From: Planctomycetaceae bacterium UBA4732
GTDB taxonomy: Bacteria > Planctomycetota > Planctomycetia > Gemmatales > Gemmataceae
Length of the DNA stretch: 38,176 nt
Direction of reading: 5' to 3'
Assembly: GCA_002404095.1 (NCBI GenBank)
Contig: DHJA01000082.1
Location: 18,096 to 56,271 of the forward strand
This document shows, one piece after another, positions 31,405 through 38,176 of this stretch; within the stretch, counting starts at the first letter, position 1, and every line of letters starts with the position of its first letter. Position numbers and translations under genes: made by a program. The notes under the pieces are model-generated. The model had not been told where the DNA came from, made no database searches, and saw only the letters and a list, made by a program, of their open reading frames with translations.

Positions 31405-32742
31405 GAAATTGGTCGGATTAATCTTCCGCCTGCCATTTTCGGTATGTTTGTCCCAAATCGGCTGAAAAACTTCTTCCTTTTTCCGATGGCCGCTAAGTCC
31501 CCGGCTCAGCGGAAGCATTGCGCGGCAATACTCGCGGAAGGCGGCTGCCAGATCGCCGGCCGCGTGGAATTCGTCCGCCTTGGCGCGGTGCTGCTCGTAC
31601 ACGGACCAATCCGGCGCCCAGCCGCTGTCTTCCGCTCGCTGTTTCAAAATCGTCACCGCCCGGGCCAGGCGGTCCAAAAGCGGTTGTTCGATGCGACACG
31701 CCGCCCGGCGGTGGATGTGCGGTGCGGATGCCGGTTCTTCCTCTTCTTCGGTTTGCTTCTGCCGTTCCTGGCGATAATGAAGCCCGAGGCCCGCCAAGCC
31801 TGCGATGATGGCCGCCGATGCCAACAAAAACACAAACAGACCGCCCGACCAATCGTTCACTTGCATAGCGGTCGCAACGGCGGCGAGAAATACGCCTACC
31901 GCCAAAGTGGACAGCCACCATGGCGGCCGCGGCATTCCCCAGCGCTTCGGCGGCGCGGGGACGCCGTTGGCTTCCAGGCCGGGCGCCACGCGAACGACAA
32001 GGGCGGTGATGTTGTCCGGCCCGCCGCGAAGGTTGGCCAGATCAATCAAGAATTGGCACGCCTCGGCCGGCGGCAAAACAGTAACGACCGCCCCCATCTC
32101 CGCATCCGTCACCTGCCCGCTCAGCCCGTCGCTGCAAAGCAGGAATACGTCCCCCGGCCGAACGGAATGCGGTCCGTCCACATCGATCTGCACGAGCGGT
32201 TCCGGGCCAAGGCAGCGATGGATGACGTTGCTGGGGATGTCTTTCACGTCCTCGGGGTCCATGTGCTTGATGCGCGCGTATTCCCACAGAAGGCTGTGAT
32301 CGTAGCTCAGCTGTTCGATCCAGCCGTCGCGGACGCGGTAGACCCGGCTGTCGCCGACGTGGCTGACCCAGGCGCCTTCGGGGCGCAGCAATAGAGCGGT
32401 GGTCGTGGTGCCCATGCCTTGAAATTCGCGGTTGGCTTGGCCGCAGGCGTGGATGTGCGCATTGGCTTCGATGAACGCCTTACGAAGAGCGGCGCCGGGC
32501 GGACCTTGTTGGGCGTGCTTGAGAAAGGTGTGCGGGATGACGCTGGCGGCTTGCTCGCTGGCCTTCTCGCCGACCGCGTGGGCGCCCATGCCGTCGGCGA
32601 CGAGGAAGAGGTGGCCGCGCTGGCGCCATTGGGCGTCGTCGGCGGCGAGCTGCACAGCCAGGTTGTCCTGGTTGTGGCTGCGGCGGACTCCCACGTCCGT
32701 GAGGCTGGCATATTCAATCTGGTCGAAGCGATTCACCGGCAA
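31396..32742 (-). CDS. PP2C-type Ser/Thr protein phosphatase with membrane segments
   Basis: A 448-residue protein with a PP2C catalytic domain in residues 1-255. Metal-binding motifs are intact: HNQDN, LFLVADGMGAHAVGEKASEQ, SHVGDSRVYRV, LLCSDGLSG and RGGPDNITALVV. Two membrane segments follow (about 270-288 and 293-318; WWLSTLAVGVFLAAVATAM, FVFLLASAAIIAGLAGL), then a cytoplasmic helical tail of about 120 residues with an acidic stretch (TEEEEEPASAP). It should remove phosphate from Ser/Thr residues at the membrane. The start is TTG 32742 or GTG 32736, neither ATG; TTG has GGGG 4 nt upstream. It is divergent from the caspase-like gene. Confidence 0.92.
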   Translation of the reverse strand: MPVNRFDQIEYASLTDVGVRRSHNQDNLAVQLAADDAQWRQRGHLFLVADGMGAHAVGEKASEQAASVIPHTFLKHAQQGPPGAALRKAFIEANAHIHACGQANREFQGMGTTTTALLLRPEGAWVSHVGDSRVYRVRDGWIEQLSYDHSLLWEYARIKHMDPEDVKDIPSNVIHRCLGPEPLVQIDVDGPHSVRPGDVFLLCSDGLSGQVTDAEMGAVVTVLPPAEACQFLIDLANLRGGPDNITALVVRVAPGLEANGVPAPPKRWGMPRPPWWLSTLAVGVFLAAVATAMQVNDWSGGLFVFLLASAAIIAGLAGLGLHYRQERQKQTEEEEEPASAPHIHRRAACRIEQPLLDRLARAVTILKQRAEDSGWAPDWSVYEQHRAKADEFHAAGDLAAAFREYCRAMLPLSRGLSGHRKKEEVFQPIWDKHTENGRRKINPTNFSP

Positions 32743-32838
32743 AGACCCCGGACGCGGTGCGGCGTTTCTTGTTTGTATGCTACACCGTTGACCGCGGATT
32801 GCATAGGGAGTGCGCGGCTAGATACTGGCTCAATTTGA

Positions 32839-32882
32839 CCCATAAGTCCCATAAGTCCCATAAGTCCTATAGGACTTATGGG
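32839..32882. repeat. CCCATAAGT tandem repeat with 26-bp palindrome, copy 2 of the TATAGG-type family
   Basis: Three tandem CCCATAAGT units (32839-32865) run into a perfect 26-bp palindrome at 32857-32882, centred on CCTATAGG with arms CCCATAAGT and ACTTATGGG. It lies in the divergent PP2C/caspase promoter region, 96 nt before the PP2C start codon. A related array occurs at 821-865. Confidence 0.85.
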
Positions 32883-32920
32883 AGGCTGCCGGAATCCTTG
32901 CACCCTTTCCTTCGTCTTTA

Positions 32921-32929
32921 TGCTACGAT
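32921..32929 (+). promoter_or_regulatory. possible extended -10 element for the caspase-like gene
   Basis: TGCTACGAT (32921-32929) matches the extended -10 pattern; TTGCAC (32898-32903) is a possible but over-spaced -35. It lies 62 nt before ATG 32992 and 38 nt after the palindrome at 32857-32882. Confidence 0.35.
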
Positions 32930-32991
32930 GGGCGTTACCGGACTTAAGGGAAATATCCAAAGCCGATTCAAGACCTTGGAGGTCGGAAATC

Positions 32992-35151
32992 ATGGCATCA
33001 GTAGTGCAAGCGACGTGCCCAGGATGCAAGCGAACGCTGCGCATTCCGGCGGATTGGTCCTCCAAAGCGATCCGCTGCAAACACTGCGGCGCGATCCTGC
33101 AATCCAAGCCGTCCGCCGTCCGTCCGGCGCCTCCAGCGCGCACCTCGCCGCCGACCGCCGCGCCGGTTCCCAAGGCGGCGCCTGCGATCGCGGCCGTGGT
33201 CTATCCCAAGGCCGCCGTCGCTGTCGCCGTTCCGGTCGTGGCGACGAGCGCCCCCGGCGGCGAGTTCGAGACATTCGATGACGGAAGCACCAGCCCCGCC
33301 AGACCGCCCCGTCCCCGCCGCGGCGCCGGCAGGGCCTGGTGGATTGGCCCTGCCGTCGCGGCTACCATCTTGCTGGTCGCCGGGATTGCCGCTCTCATCG
33401 CTTGGCCCTACGTCAGCGGCGCCCTGTTCCCAAAGGCGACGACGGCCGACGCCGGCTCGGACCCGAAAAACCCTGACTTGACAGCAGGGTCTGCCGGCAA
33501 GTCGAATCCGAAAGATTCGGCCCGGCCGCTCGACGGCGCAAAGGGAGGACAAGCGTTTCCCCGACGGGCGTTGGTCATCAGCGTACACAACTACCTTTAC
33601 GCCAACCCGGTCCACGCCGGAATGCCCATCTCCAACGCCCGCAACATTCCGAACTTCCTCGACGCGCTGAATCGCGGCCTGCATATTCCGATGATGGAGA
33701 TGGCACAACTCAGCGACGGCGCCGCCACGGGCAAAGCCCGTTCGCCCATGAAGGCCGTCATTGAAAAATCGCTGACCGACTTTCTTGACGATTCGCGGCC
33801 GCAGGACCGTATCCTCGTCTTCTTTATCGGCCACGGCGTCGCCATCGACGGCCAGATGTATCTGGCTCCCATTGAGGGCGAACTAAACAACGCCGCGACG
33901 TTGATCCCGCTGAAATGGGTCTACGAGCAAATGGCTAAGTGCCCGGCGCGACAGAAGGTGTTGGTGATGGACGTTAACCGGCTCAACCCCGGCCACGGCC
34001 TGGAACGCCCCAACGGCGGCCCGATGGACCCCAAGGAAGACGCCGCCCTGAACGCGCCGCCGCCAGGCGTCCAGGTCTTATCCGCTTGCATCGCCAATCA
34101 ACAGTCGTACGAACTGGACGACGCGCCGATGGGCCTATTCCTCGATGAATTGGACACCGCGTTGGTGACGGACGAGAAAAACAAGGGTGTGAAAGACAAG
34201 ATCCAGCACCCGGAAGATCCGCTGCCGATGGAGCGGTTGCGCGATCTGGTCAACGCCGGCATGAAGCGCGAATTGTCGGAATTCAAGCTGCAGCAAACGT
34301 CGCGGCTGGCCGGCGATGAGTCGAAAGACGGCGCCCCCTATGACAAGTCGGCCCCAGCCGCGCCGGCCATCGTGCTTGCCACGCCGGTAAAGAACGGCAG
34401 TCCCAAGGAAATCCAATCCGTATTGGCCGAGATCGGCGTGCCGTCGATCAAGCCCTCGCGCGATGACATGGGGGTTCGCTTCGACGAGGTATTGCCGCCG
34501 TTCCCGCCGGAAAAGATGAAGGACTACCCCGACGACGGCGCGGATGCGCCATTGCGCCAAGCGATATTTAAGGCCCGCGAAGTCATCTATGCCGTCAGCA
34601 CGGCGACGGCGCCGCCCGCTATGGCCGACGAGGTCGGCAAGATTCGTCTGGAGTTGAAGGTGAATCTGTCTGTGTTGAAAGACGGCTACCGCAAGCCGGG
34701 CGACGACGCCAAGTTTAAGAAGCAACTGGAGGGCGACGAACGCCAGATCGCCGATTTGCTGTTCCACTTACAAGAGACGTTGGACGACTTGAAGACGGCC
34801 GGCGATAACGCCGCAACGGGCCGCGCCAAGGAAACCAAGCGCTGGCAAGCCAACTACGATTTCACGCTGGCGCGGTTGGAAGCGCAGATCGCTTATCTGT
34901 TCGAGTACCAGTCGATGCTTGGCCAGATGCGCAAGCAATTACCGGACCTGGCGCCCGGTCAAACCGGCTGGCGGTTGGCGTCGCAGGTCGCACTCAAGGG
35001 CGACACGCAGGGCAAAAAGCTGGCTAAGGATTCGGGCAAGCATTTGGATGCGATCATCAAGGACAACCCCGGTACGCCGTGGGAAGTCCTGGCGAAGCGC
35101 GAGAAGCTAACCGCGCTGGGTCTGGAATGGCAAGGCGTGAAGAGTGAATAG
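32992..35151 (+). CDS. caspase-like (peptidase C14) protein with zinc ribbon and membrane segment
   Basis: A 719-residue protein. Residues 1-35 are a zinc ribbon (Cys9, Cys12, Cys29, Cys32). After an Ala/Pro-rich linker, one membrane segment lies at about 118-142 (IGPAVAATILLVAGIAALIA). The next part is a caspase-family fold: RRALVISVHNYLYANPVHAG, catalytic His281 in VFFIGHGVAIDGQMYLAPIE, KVLVMDVNRLNPGHGLERP, and catalytic Cys366 in QVLSACIANQQSYELDDAP, with the Q-x-S-x-E pattern common in planctomycete caspase-like proteins. The last 280 residues are helical with possible coiled coils. GGAGG (32978-32982) is 9 nt before ATG 32992; the longer open start at 32878 is rejected. Cleavage targets are unknown; prokaryotic caspases usually cut after Arg or Lys. 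Confidence 0.88.
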   Translation: MASVVQATCPGCKRTLRIPADWSSKAIRCKHCGAILQSKPSAVRPAPPARTSPPTAAPVPKAAPAIAAVVYPKAAVAVAVPVVATSAPGGEFETFDDGSTSPARPPRPRRGAGRAWWIGPAVAATILLVAGIAALIAWPYVSGALFPKATTADAGSDPKNPDLTAGSAGKSNPKDSARPLDGAKGGQAFPRRALVISVHNYLYANPVHAGMPISNARNIPNFLDALNRGLHIPMMEMAQLSDGAATGKARSPMKAVIEKSLTDFLDDSRPQDRILVFFIGHGVAIDGQMYLAPIEGELNNAATLIPLKWVYEQMAKCPARQKVLVMDVNRLNPGHGLERPNGGPMDPKEDAALNAPPPGVQVLSACIANQQSYELDDAPMGLFLDELDTALVTDEKNKGVKDKIQHPEDPLPMERLRDLVNAGMKRELSEFKLQQTSRLAGDESKDGAPYDKSAPAAPAIVLATPVKNGSPKEIQSVLAEIGVPSIKPSRDDMGVRFDEVLPPFPPEKMKDYPDDGADAPLRQAIFKAREVIYAVSTATAPPAMADEVGKIRLELKVNLSVLKDGYRKPGDDAKFKKQLEGDERQIADLLFHLQETLDDLKTAGDNAATGRAKETKRWQANYDFTLARLEAQIAYLFEYQSMLGQMRKQLPDLAPGQTGWRLASQVALKGDTQGKKLAKDSGKHLDAIIKDNPGTPWEVLAKREKLTALGLEWQGVKSE

Positions 35152-35156
35152 CTTAA

Positions 35157-35229
35157 CCGTCGTTTAGCCGCGACCCAAAGGGGAGCGCGTGCGAAGAACG
35201 CTCCCCTTCGGGTCGCGGCTAAACGACGG
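35157..35229. repeat. GTTTAGCCGCGACCC-type palindromic repeat, copy 2
   Basis: Arms 35157-35187 and 35199-35229 are 31 bp with a single mismatch and an 11-nt loop; each contains CGTTTAGCCGCGACCC. It fills the 83-bp gap between two convergent genes and so can act as a hairpin for both transcripts. Another GGCTAAAC follows at 35233-35240, where it supplies the stop codon of the kinase gene. Compare copy 1 at 12630-12695. Confidence 0.85.
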
Positions 35230-35234
35230 CGCGG

Positions 35235-37901
35235 CTAAACCGCTTTTTGCGGTCCTTCTTCTACCAGAAAACGAAAGCCCACTTCATAACCCCCGTCGCC
35301 ACACGGAGTCGCGCGGACGACCGACGCCGGCAGACAGGCCGCGTTGTCGGACGGATCGCACGCCAGACGGATGTTGACCTGCTGCGACGACGGTTGGCAA
35401 GGCATGTGAATTCCGATGCCGCGCATGGAGATGTCCCTGGCTCGCGCGACGACCGGGTTCCCCACGGTGCGATCGTCCCACACGGGCGATACCTGCACCG
35501 TCTGATCGAATGGCATTCGTGCCTGACCGCGTCGCTCCGGCTGCGCCTGGAAAAAAGTGCGCAGGCTCTCCAGCAGCAGCGGCGCCGTCTCTTCCATAAG
35601 CGCCACCGCCGTCTCTCGCCCACACTCCACCGGCTGGATCAACACTCGCACTTCCGAAACGGCGGAGGCCGCACTCTCCGGTATGTCGATGCTGATCTTT
35701 AAACCAGGCCGTACGCCCATCAAACGCTGCCAAAAGGTTCCTGTTAGCGGCGCCAGAAGAACGACTTGCCGTTCGCAAATTTCCACCCACGCGGCGTTCC
35801 ATTGAAGTCGGAATCCTTCGACTTTTAGTTTGGCGACTCCTGGCGCCAATTGCGCGAAAAACTTGTGCTCTAGACTGTGGCCGGGACGAAGAAGGTAGCG
35901 GGCGTTTCGGTGTTCGCGCACTTCTAGATCGCCCGCTGTTCCCGCCACTAAGCCGTTGATGTGTTGGCGCATTCGCGCGCGCGTCGTCGCGGAGAAAGAA
36001 GGGTTTCCAAAGGCGTCCGAAAGGGAAGCCGTCGGCCCTTTCGCCGCGAGGGCTGACTGGTACAAGCCGGGGTCCAGCGCGGCCATGAAATCCGTGCAGG
36101 AGAGAAAACGCCGGTTCGGGTCGGTGTGTAAGGCGCGCTGGAGGATCGCCCGGTCGGTTGCGGAAACCATGCTAAGGTCGGGTTGGGCGTGGGGACGGGG
36201 CGACGCGGCTGGTCGCGGGCCGGATTTGCGCAACGGGTGGACGCCGGTCAATAATTCGCAGTAAATCAGGGCCAGACTATAGGCGTCGCTGGAAGGATGA
36301 GCGGGCACTTTGAGCAGCTCCGGTGCGGAGTAGCGCGGGTTCAGGGCGGCGGCCCACTGGTCTTCCGGCAGGGGAATCAACTCGGCGAGACCGAAGTGCA
36401 ACAGGCGCACGCGGCCGCTCTTCAAGATGAGGTGTCGCGGCGTCAGCGCGAGGTGGCGCACGCCGTATTCCTCCAAAAGGTCGTCCAGCGCTTCGGCCGC
36501 CGCTTGCAGCCATGCCAGCAGTTCCGGCCGGGGAACGCCCGGCAGACCGGCCGCCTGACACTCCCGCATGCGCGAGTTCAATGTCGTCGTGCAGGCGTCG
36601 GTAATTAGCGCCAGTCTGTGGTCGCCGTCGCCGACGAGTTCCATTGGCTCGAGCGCGTCGTGTCGGAACTCGCGTAAGAGAGACAGCCGCTCTTCCTCCT
36701 TTTCATCTCTGCATTGGATTTCAAAGAAGAAGCGAACCAGGCGGTCGCGGCCGTCGTCGGTCCGCGCTAACCAGATTTCGCCGATGGCGTTATGAGCGAG
36801 GCACTCAAGGAACTGATAGCCGTCGAGAAGGCCGGCGAAGGGCGCAGCGGGCGCCCGTCCCAAGGGATCTACCGGAGTTTCCGCCGTCGTCGCGTCGGTG
36901 TTGGAGAGGGCTGGCCGTATATCCAAGACGACGGCCGCGAGCGGCTGTATTCGCGGCATGGTGTTTGAACCTAGCGGCGTGGAACTCAAGTTCGCGACGG
37001 GAATGTCGGTTCGCGTGTCTGGCAAATCCCGATTGATCGCCGAAAGCGGCGGTAAGGAAAAGTCTCCGCCCGCGCCGGCCTGTAGCGCCTGGATAAAGGC
37101 GGAGCAGGAAGGGAAGCGGCCGCCTGGGTCTTTCGCCAGCGCCCGCGCGACGACGCGACGATCTCCTTCCGGCAGGCGGCTCAGGCCGGGCTGGGCTTGC
37201 ATGTGCTGGAACGCCAGCTGACGGAAGTTCTTGCCCGCGAACGGCGGCTCGCCCACGAGCAACTCATGATATGTGATTGCCAGACTATATTGATCGCTAA
37301 ATAAGGTAATCTTGCCGAGGAAACTTTCCGGCGCCGCATACACTGGCGTAGCGGCGCTCATCGGAACGACGTTAACGGCGCCGTTCATTTCGGCCACGCT
37401 GTTGACCAGCCCGAAGTCGGCGACTTTGATATGGCGGCCGACGAGAAAGAGATTGCGGGGCTTAATGTCGAGGTGCTGAAGGCCGTGTTCCTGATTCAGC
37501 AGGTCTAAAACCTCGGCCGTTTCCGTGAAATAGCGCAGCAATTCCGCGCGTGGCACACCGGGGCGCCCGGCGGCGCGGTACTGGTCCAACAGGTCGTGCA
37601 GGCTGCGGTCGGCCAATTCCATGACGATCACCAGTTCGCCGCCGACGAACTCGACGCGATCCATGCTTAACAGAAACGGGTGGCGCAAAGCCTTGATGTA
37701 CTGCAAGGCGCGCAACTCTTGCTGCGCGCCGAAGGCGGCAGGATGAATGTCGTCGCCATCGCCGCGAATGAACTTGATCGCCTTGAACAGACCGCCGGGC
37801 GCCTCGCAGGTCCAGACTTCGCCGAAGCCGCCGCTGCCCAGCGGCGCAATCAGCCGGTAGCCTGGTATCGGTTCAGAATTCGCCGACTTGGCCGAGTTCA
37901 T
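35235..37901 (-). CDS. Ser/Thr kinase with second pseudokinase domain and C-terminal PilZ domain
   Basis: An 888-residue cytoplasmic protein with three parts. (1) An active-looking Hanks-type kinase, residues 14-275: glycine loop GSGGFGEVW, Lys43 in FKAIKF, catalytic loop HLDIKPRN (Asp145, Lys147, Asn150), D162FG and APE. (2) A second kinase fold, about 365-625: the loop is AHNAIGEIW, the VAIK Lys is replaced (DRLVRFFF), the HRD loop reads HLALTPRH (483-490) and DFG reads HFG (502-504), so it should be catalytically dead. (3) After about 160 unassigned residues, a PilZ domain with R791-x3-R795 and D823-x-S-x2-G828, the c-di-GMP motif. ATG 37901 is preferred over TTG 37919. It likely phosphorylates Ser/Thr with c-di-GMP as a possible effector; the stop lies in a repeat. 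Confidence 0.92.
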   Translation of the reverse strand: MNSAKSANSEPIPGYRLIAPLGSGGFGEVWTCEAPGGLFKAIKFIRGDGDDIHPAAFGAQQELRALQYIKALRHPFLLSMDRVEFVGGELVIVMELADRSLHDLLDQYRAAGRPGVPRAELLRYFTETAEVLDLLNQEHGLQHLDIKPRNLFLVGRHIKVADFGLVNSVAEMNGAVNVVPMSAATPVYAAPESFLGKITLFSDQYSLAITYHELLVGEPPFAGKNFRQLAFQHMQAQPGLSRLPEGDRRVVARALAKDPGGRFPSCSAFIQALQAGAGGDFSLPPLSAINRDLPDTRTDIPVANLSSTPLGSNTMPRIQPLAAVVLDIRPALSNTDATTAETPVDPLGRAPAAPFAGLLDGYQFLECLAHNAIGEIWLARTDDGRDRLVRFFFEIQCRDEKEEERLSLLREFRHDALEPMELVGDGDHRLALITDACTTTLNSRMRECQAAGLPGVPRPELLAWLQAAAEALDDLLEEYGVRHLALTPRHLILKSGRVRLLHFGLAELIPLPEDQWAAALNPRYSAPELLKVPAHPSSDAYSLALIYCELLTGVHPLRKSGPRPAASPRPHAQPDLSMVSATDRAILQRALHTDPNRRFLSCTDFMAALDPGLYQSALAAKGPTASLSDAFGNPSFSATTRARMRQHINGLVAGTAGDLEVREHRNARYLLRPGHSLEHKFFAQLAPGVAKLKVEGFRLQWNAAWVEICERQVVLLAPLTGTFWQRLMGVRPGLKISIDIPESAASAVSEVRVLIQPVECGRETAVALMEETAPLLLESLRTFFQAQPERRGQARMPFDQTVQVSPVWDDRTVGNPVVARARDISMRGIGIHMPCQPSSQQVNIRLACDPSDNAACLPASVVRATPCGDGGYEVGFRFLVEEGPQKAV

Positions 37902-38014
37902 CCTACTGGCCCCGATCAAAAATATGCTCGCCAGATTTGCTCGCTCCGCAAGTCTAGCTCACGAATGGAACGCAAGGGGCGGATACCAGTTGGTATCTAC
38001 GCAAGCCGGGGCGC

Positions 38015-38147
38015 CATGCTTTCGCGGCCTCTTTTCTGCACCTTCCCGCCGCTTAAGCCGCCGCGAAAGCATGAATCCCACGCGAGGACTCATGCTTTCG
38101 CGGGGTTGGGACTGGACGAGGTTTCGGGACCGGCCCGCGAAAGCATG
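38015..38147. repeat. tandem CATGCTTTCGCGG palindromes
   Basis: Two inverted repeats stand side by side: CATGCTTTCGCGGC (38015-38028) with its complement at 38060-38073, and CATGCTTTCGCGGG (38091-38104) with its complement at 38134-38147. All four 14-bp arms share the core CATGCTTTCGCGG. They lie upstream of the kinase gene, and an isolated 7-bp dyad with 2-nt loop, GATACCA/TGGTATC, occurs at 37982-37997. No gene is seen between 37902 and the window end. Confidence 0.8.
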
Positions 38148-38176
38148 GCACCCAACGCCGTCCAGAGGATGGTACG

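Noticed and set aside
31444..32394. 316-residue ORF on the plus strand
   Set aside because: Lies antisense within the PP2C gene, whose catalytic motifs are clear; composition is typical of a shadow frame.
32839..32882. Possible CRISPR array
   Set aside because: Units are 9 bp with no spacers and there are no cas genes; it is a tandem repeat with a palindrome.

Overview
The window reads as a piece of a high-GC chromosome from a member of the Planctomycetota, most likely Gemmataceae or a relative. This is inferred from gene content: a Tat-exported DUF1501 protein, a c-type cytochrome fused to WD40 repeats, a zinc-ribbon/membrane/caspase protein, a large Ser/Thr kinase with a PP2C phosphatase nearby, small 'QPF-PFRV' proteins, and intergenic spaces filled with short palindromic repeats. 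I see no rRNA, tRNA, transposase, integrase, phage genes or CRISPR array.

Layout. 1-2300: end of a possible upstream gene, then a MacB-type ABC ATPase and permease. 2348-5241: a hypothetical gene, rsgA on the minus strand, and a divergent TPR gene. 5322-10114: a DUF1501 protein and a family 78 alpha-L-rhamnosidase. 10088-12624: a DUF1499 membrane protein and a divergent S41 protease. 12832-14266: a Lys/Ala-rich basic protein, an RRM protein, ribosomal protein S21 (rpsU) and a small protein overlapping rpsU. 14512-17357: a zinc-ribbon membrane protein, a STAS protein and a LOG-family protein. 17494-24106: a 249-bp direct repeat flanks about 3 kb holding a chimeric ORF, two small paralogs, a squalene-cyclase-like repeat protein and an SRPBCC protein; then an intact SDR gene and an oleC-oleD pair for long-chain olefin synthesis. 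24228-26816: a small membrane protein, a small clan AA aspartic protease and a Tat-exported glycosidase-like protein. 26904-30635 (minus): MEMO-family protein, cytochrome-WD40 protein, Wza-like lipoprotein. 30733-37901: an AlkA-like glycosylase, then a signalling group of PP2C phosphatase, caspase-like protein, and a kinase/pseudokinase/PilZ protein.

How genes may work together. The ABC pair forms one exporter. The RRM-rpsU-small ORF stretch is a translation or cold-response type locus like that of cyanobacteria. SDR, oleC and oleD are tightly packed (14-nt gap, then a 4-nt overlap) and point to head-to-head hydrocarbon synthesis, although oleA and oleB are not in the window. The PP2C, caspase and kinase genes are contiguous and could form a phosphorylation circuit with a c-di-GMP input through PilZ and a protease output; this is a hypothesis.

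The strongest unusual signals are: (i) the chimeric ORF at 17574-18146, an SDR N-terminus joined in frame to the C-terminal domain of a 3-hydroxyacyl-CoA dehydrogenase; (ii) the 888-residue kinase, whose second kinase domain has lost its catalytic residues and which ends in an apparently intact PilZ motif; (iii) at least eight separate palindromic or tandem repeat elements in intergenic DNA, two families of which occur twice.
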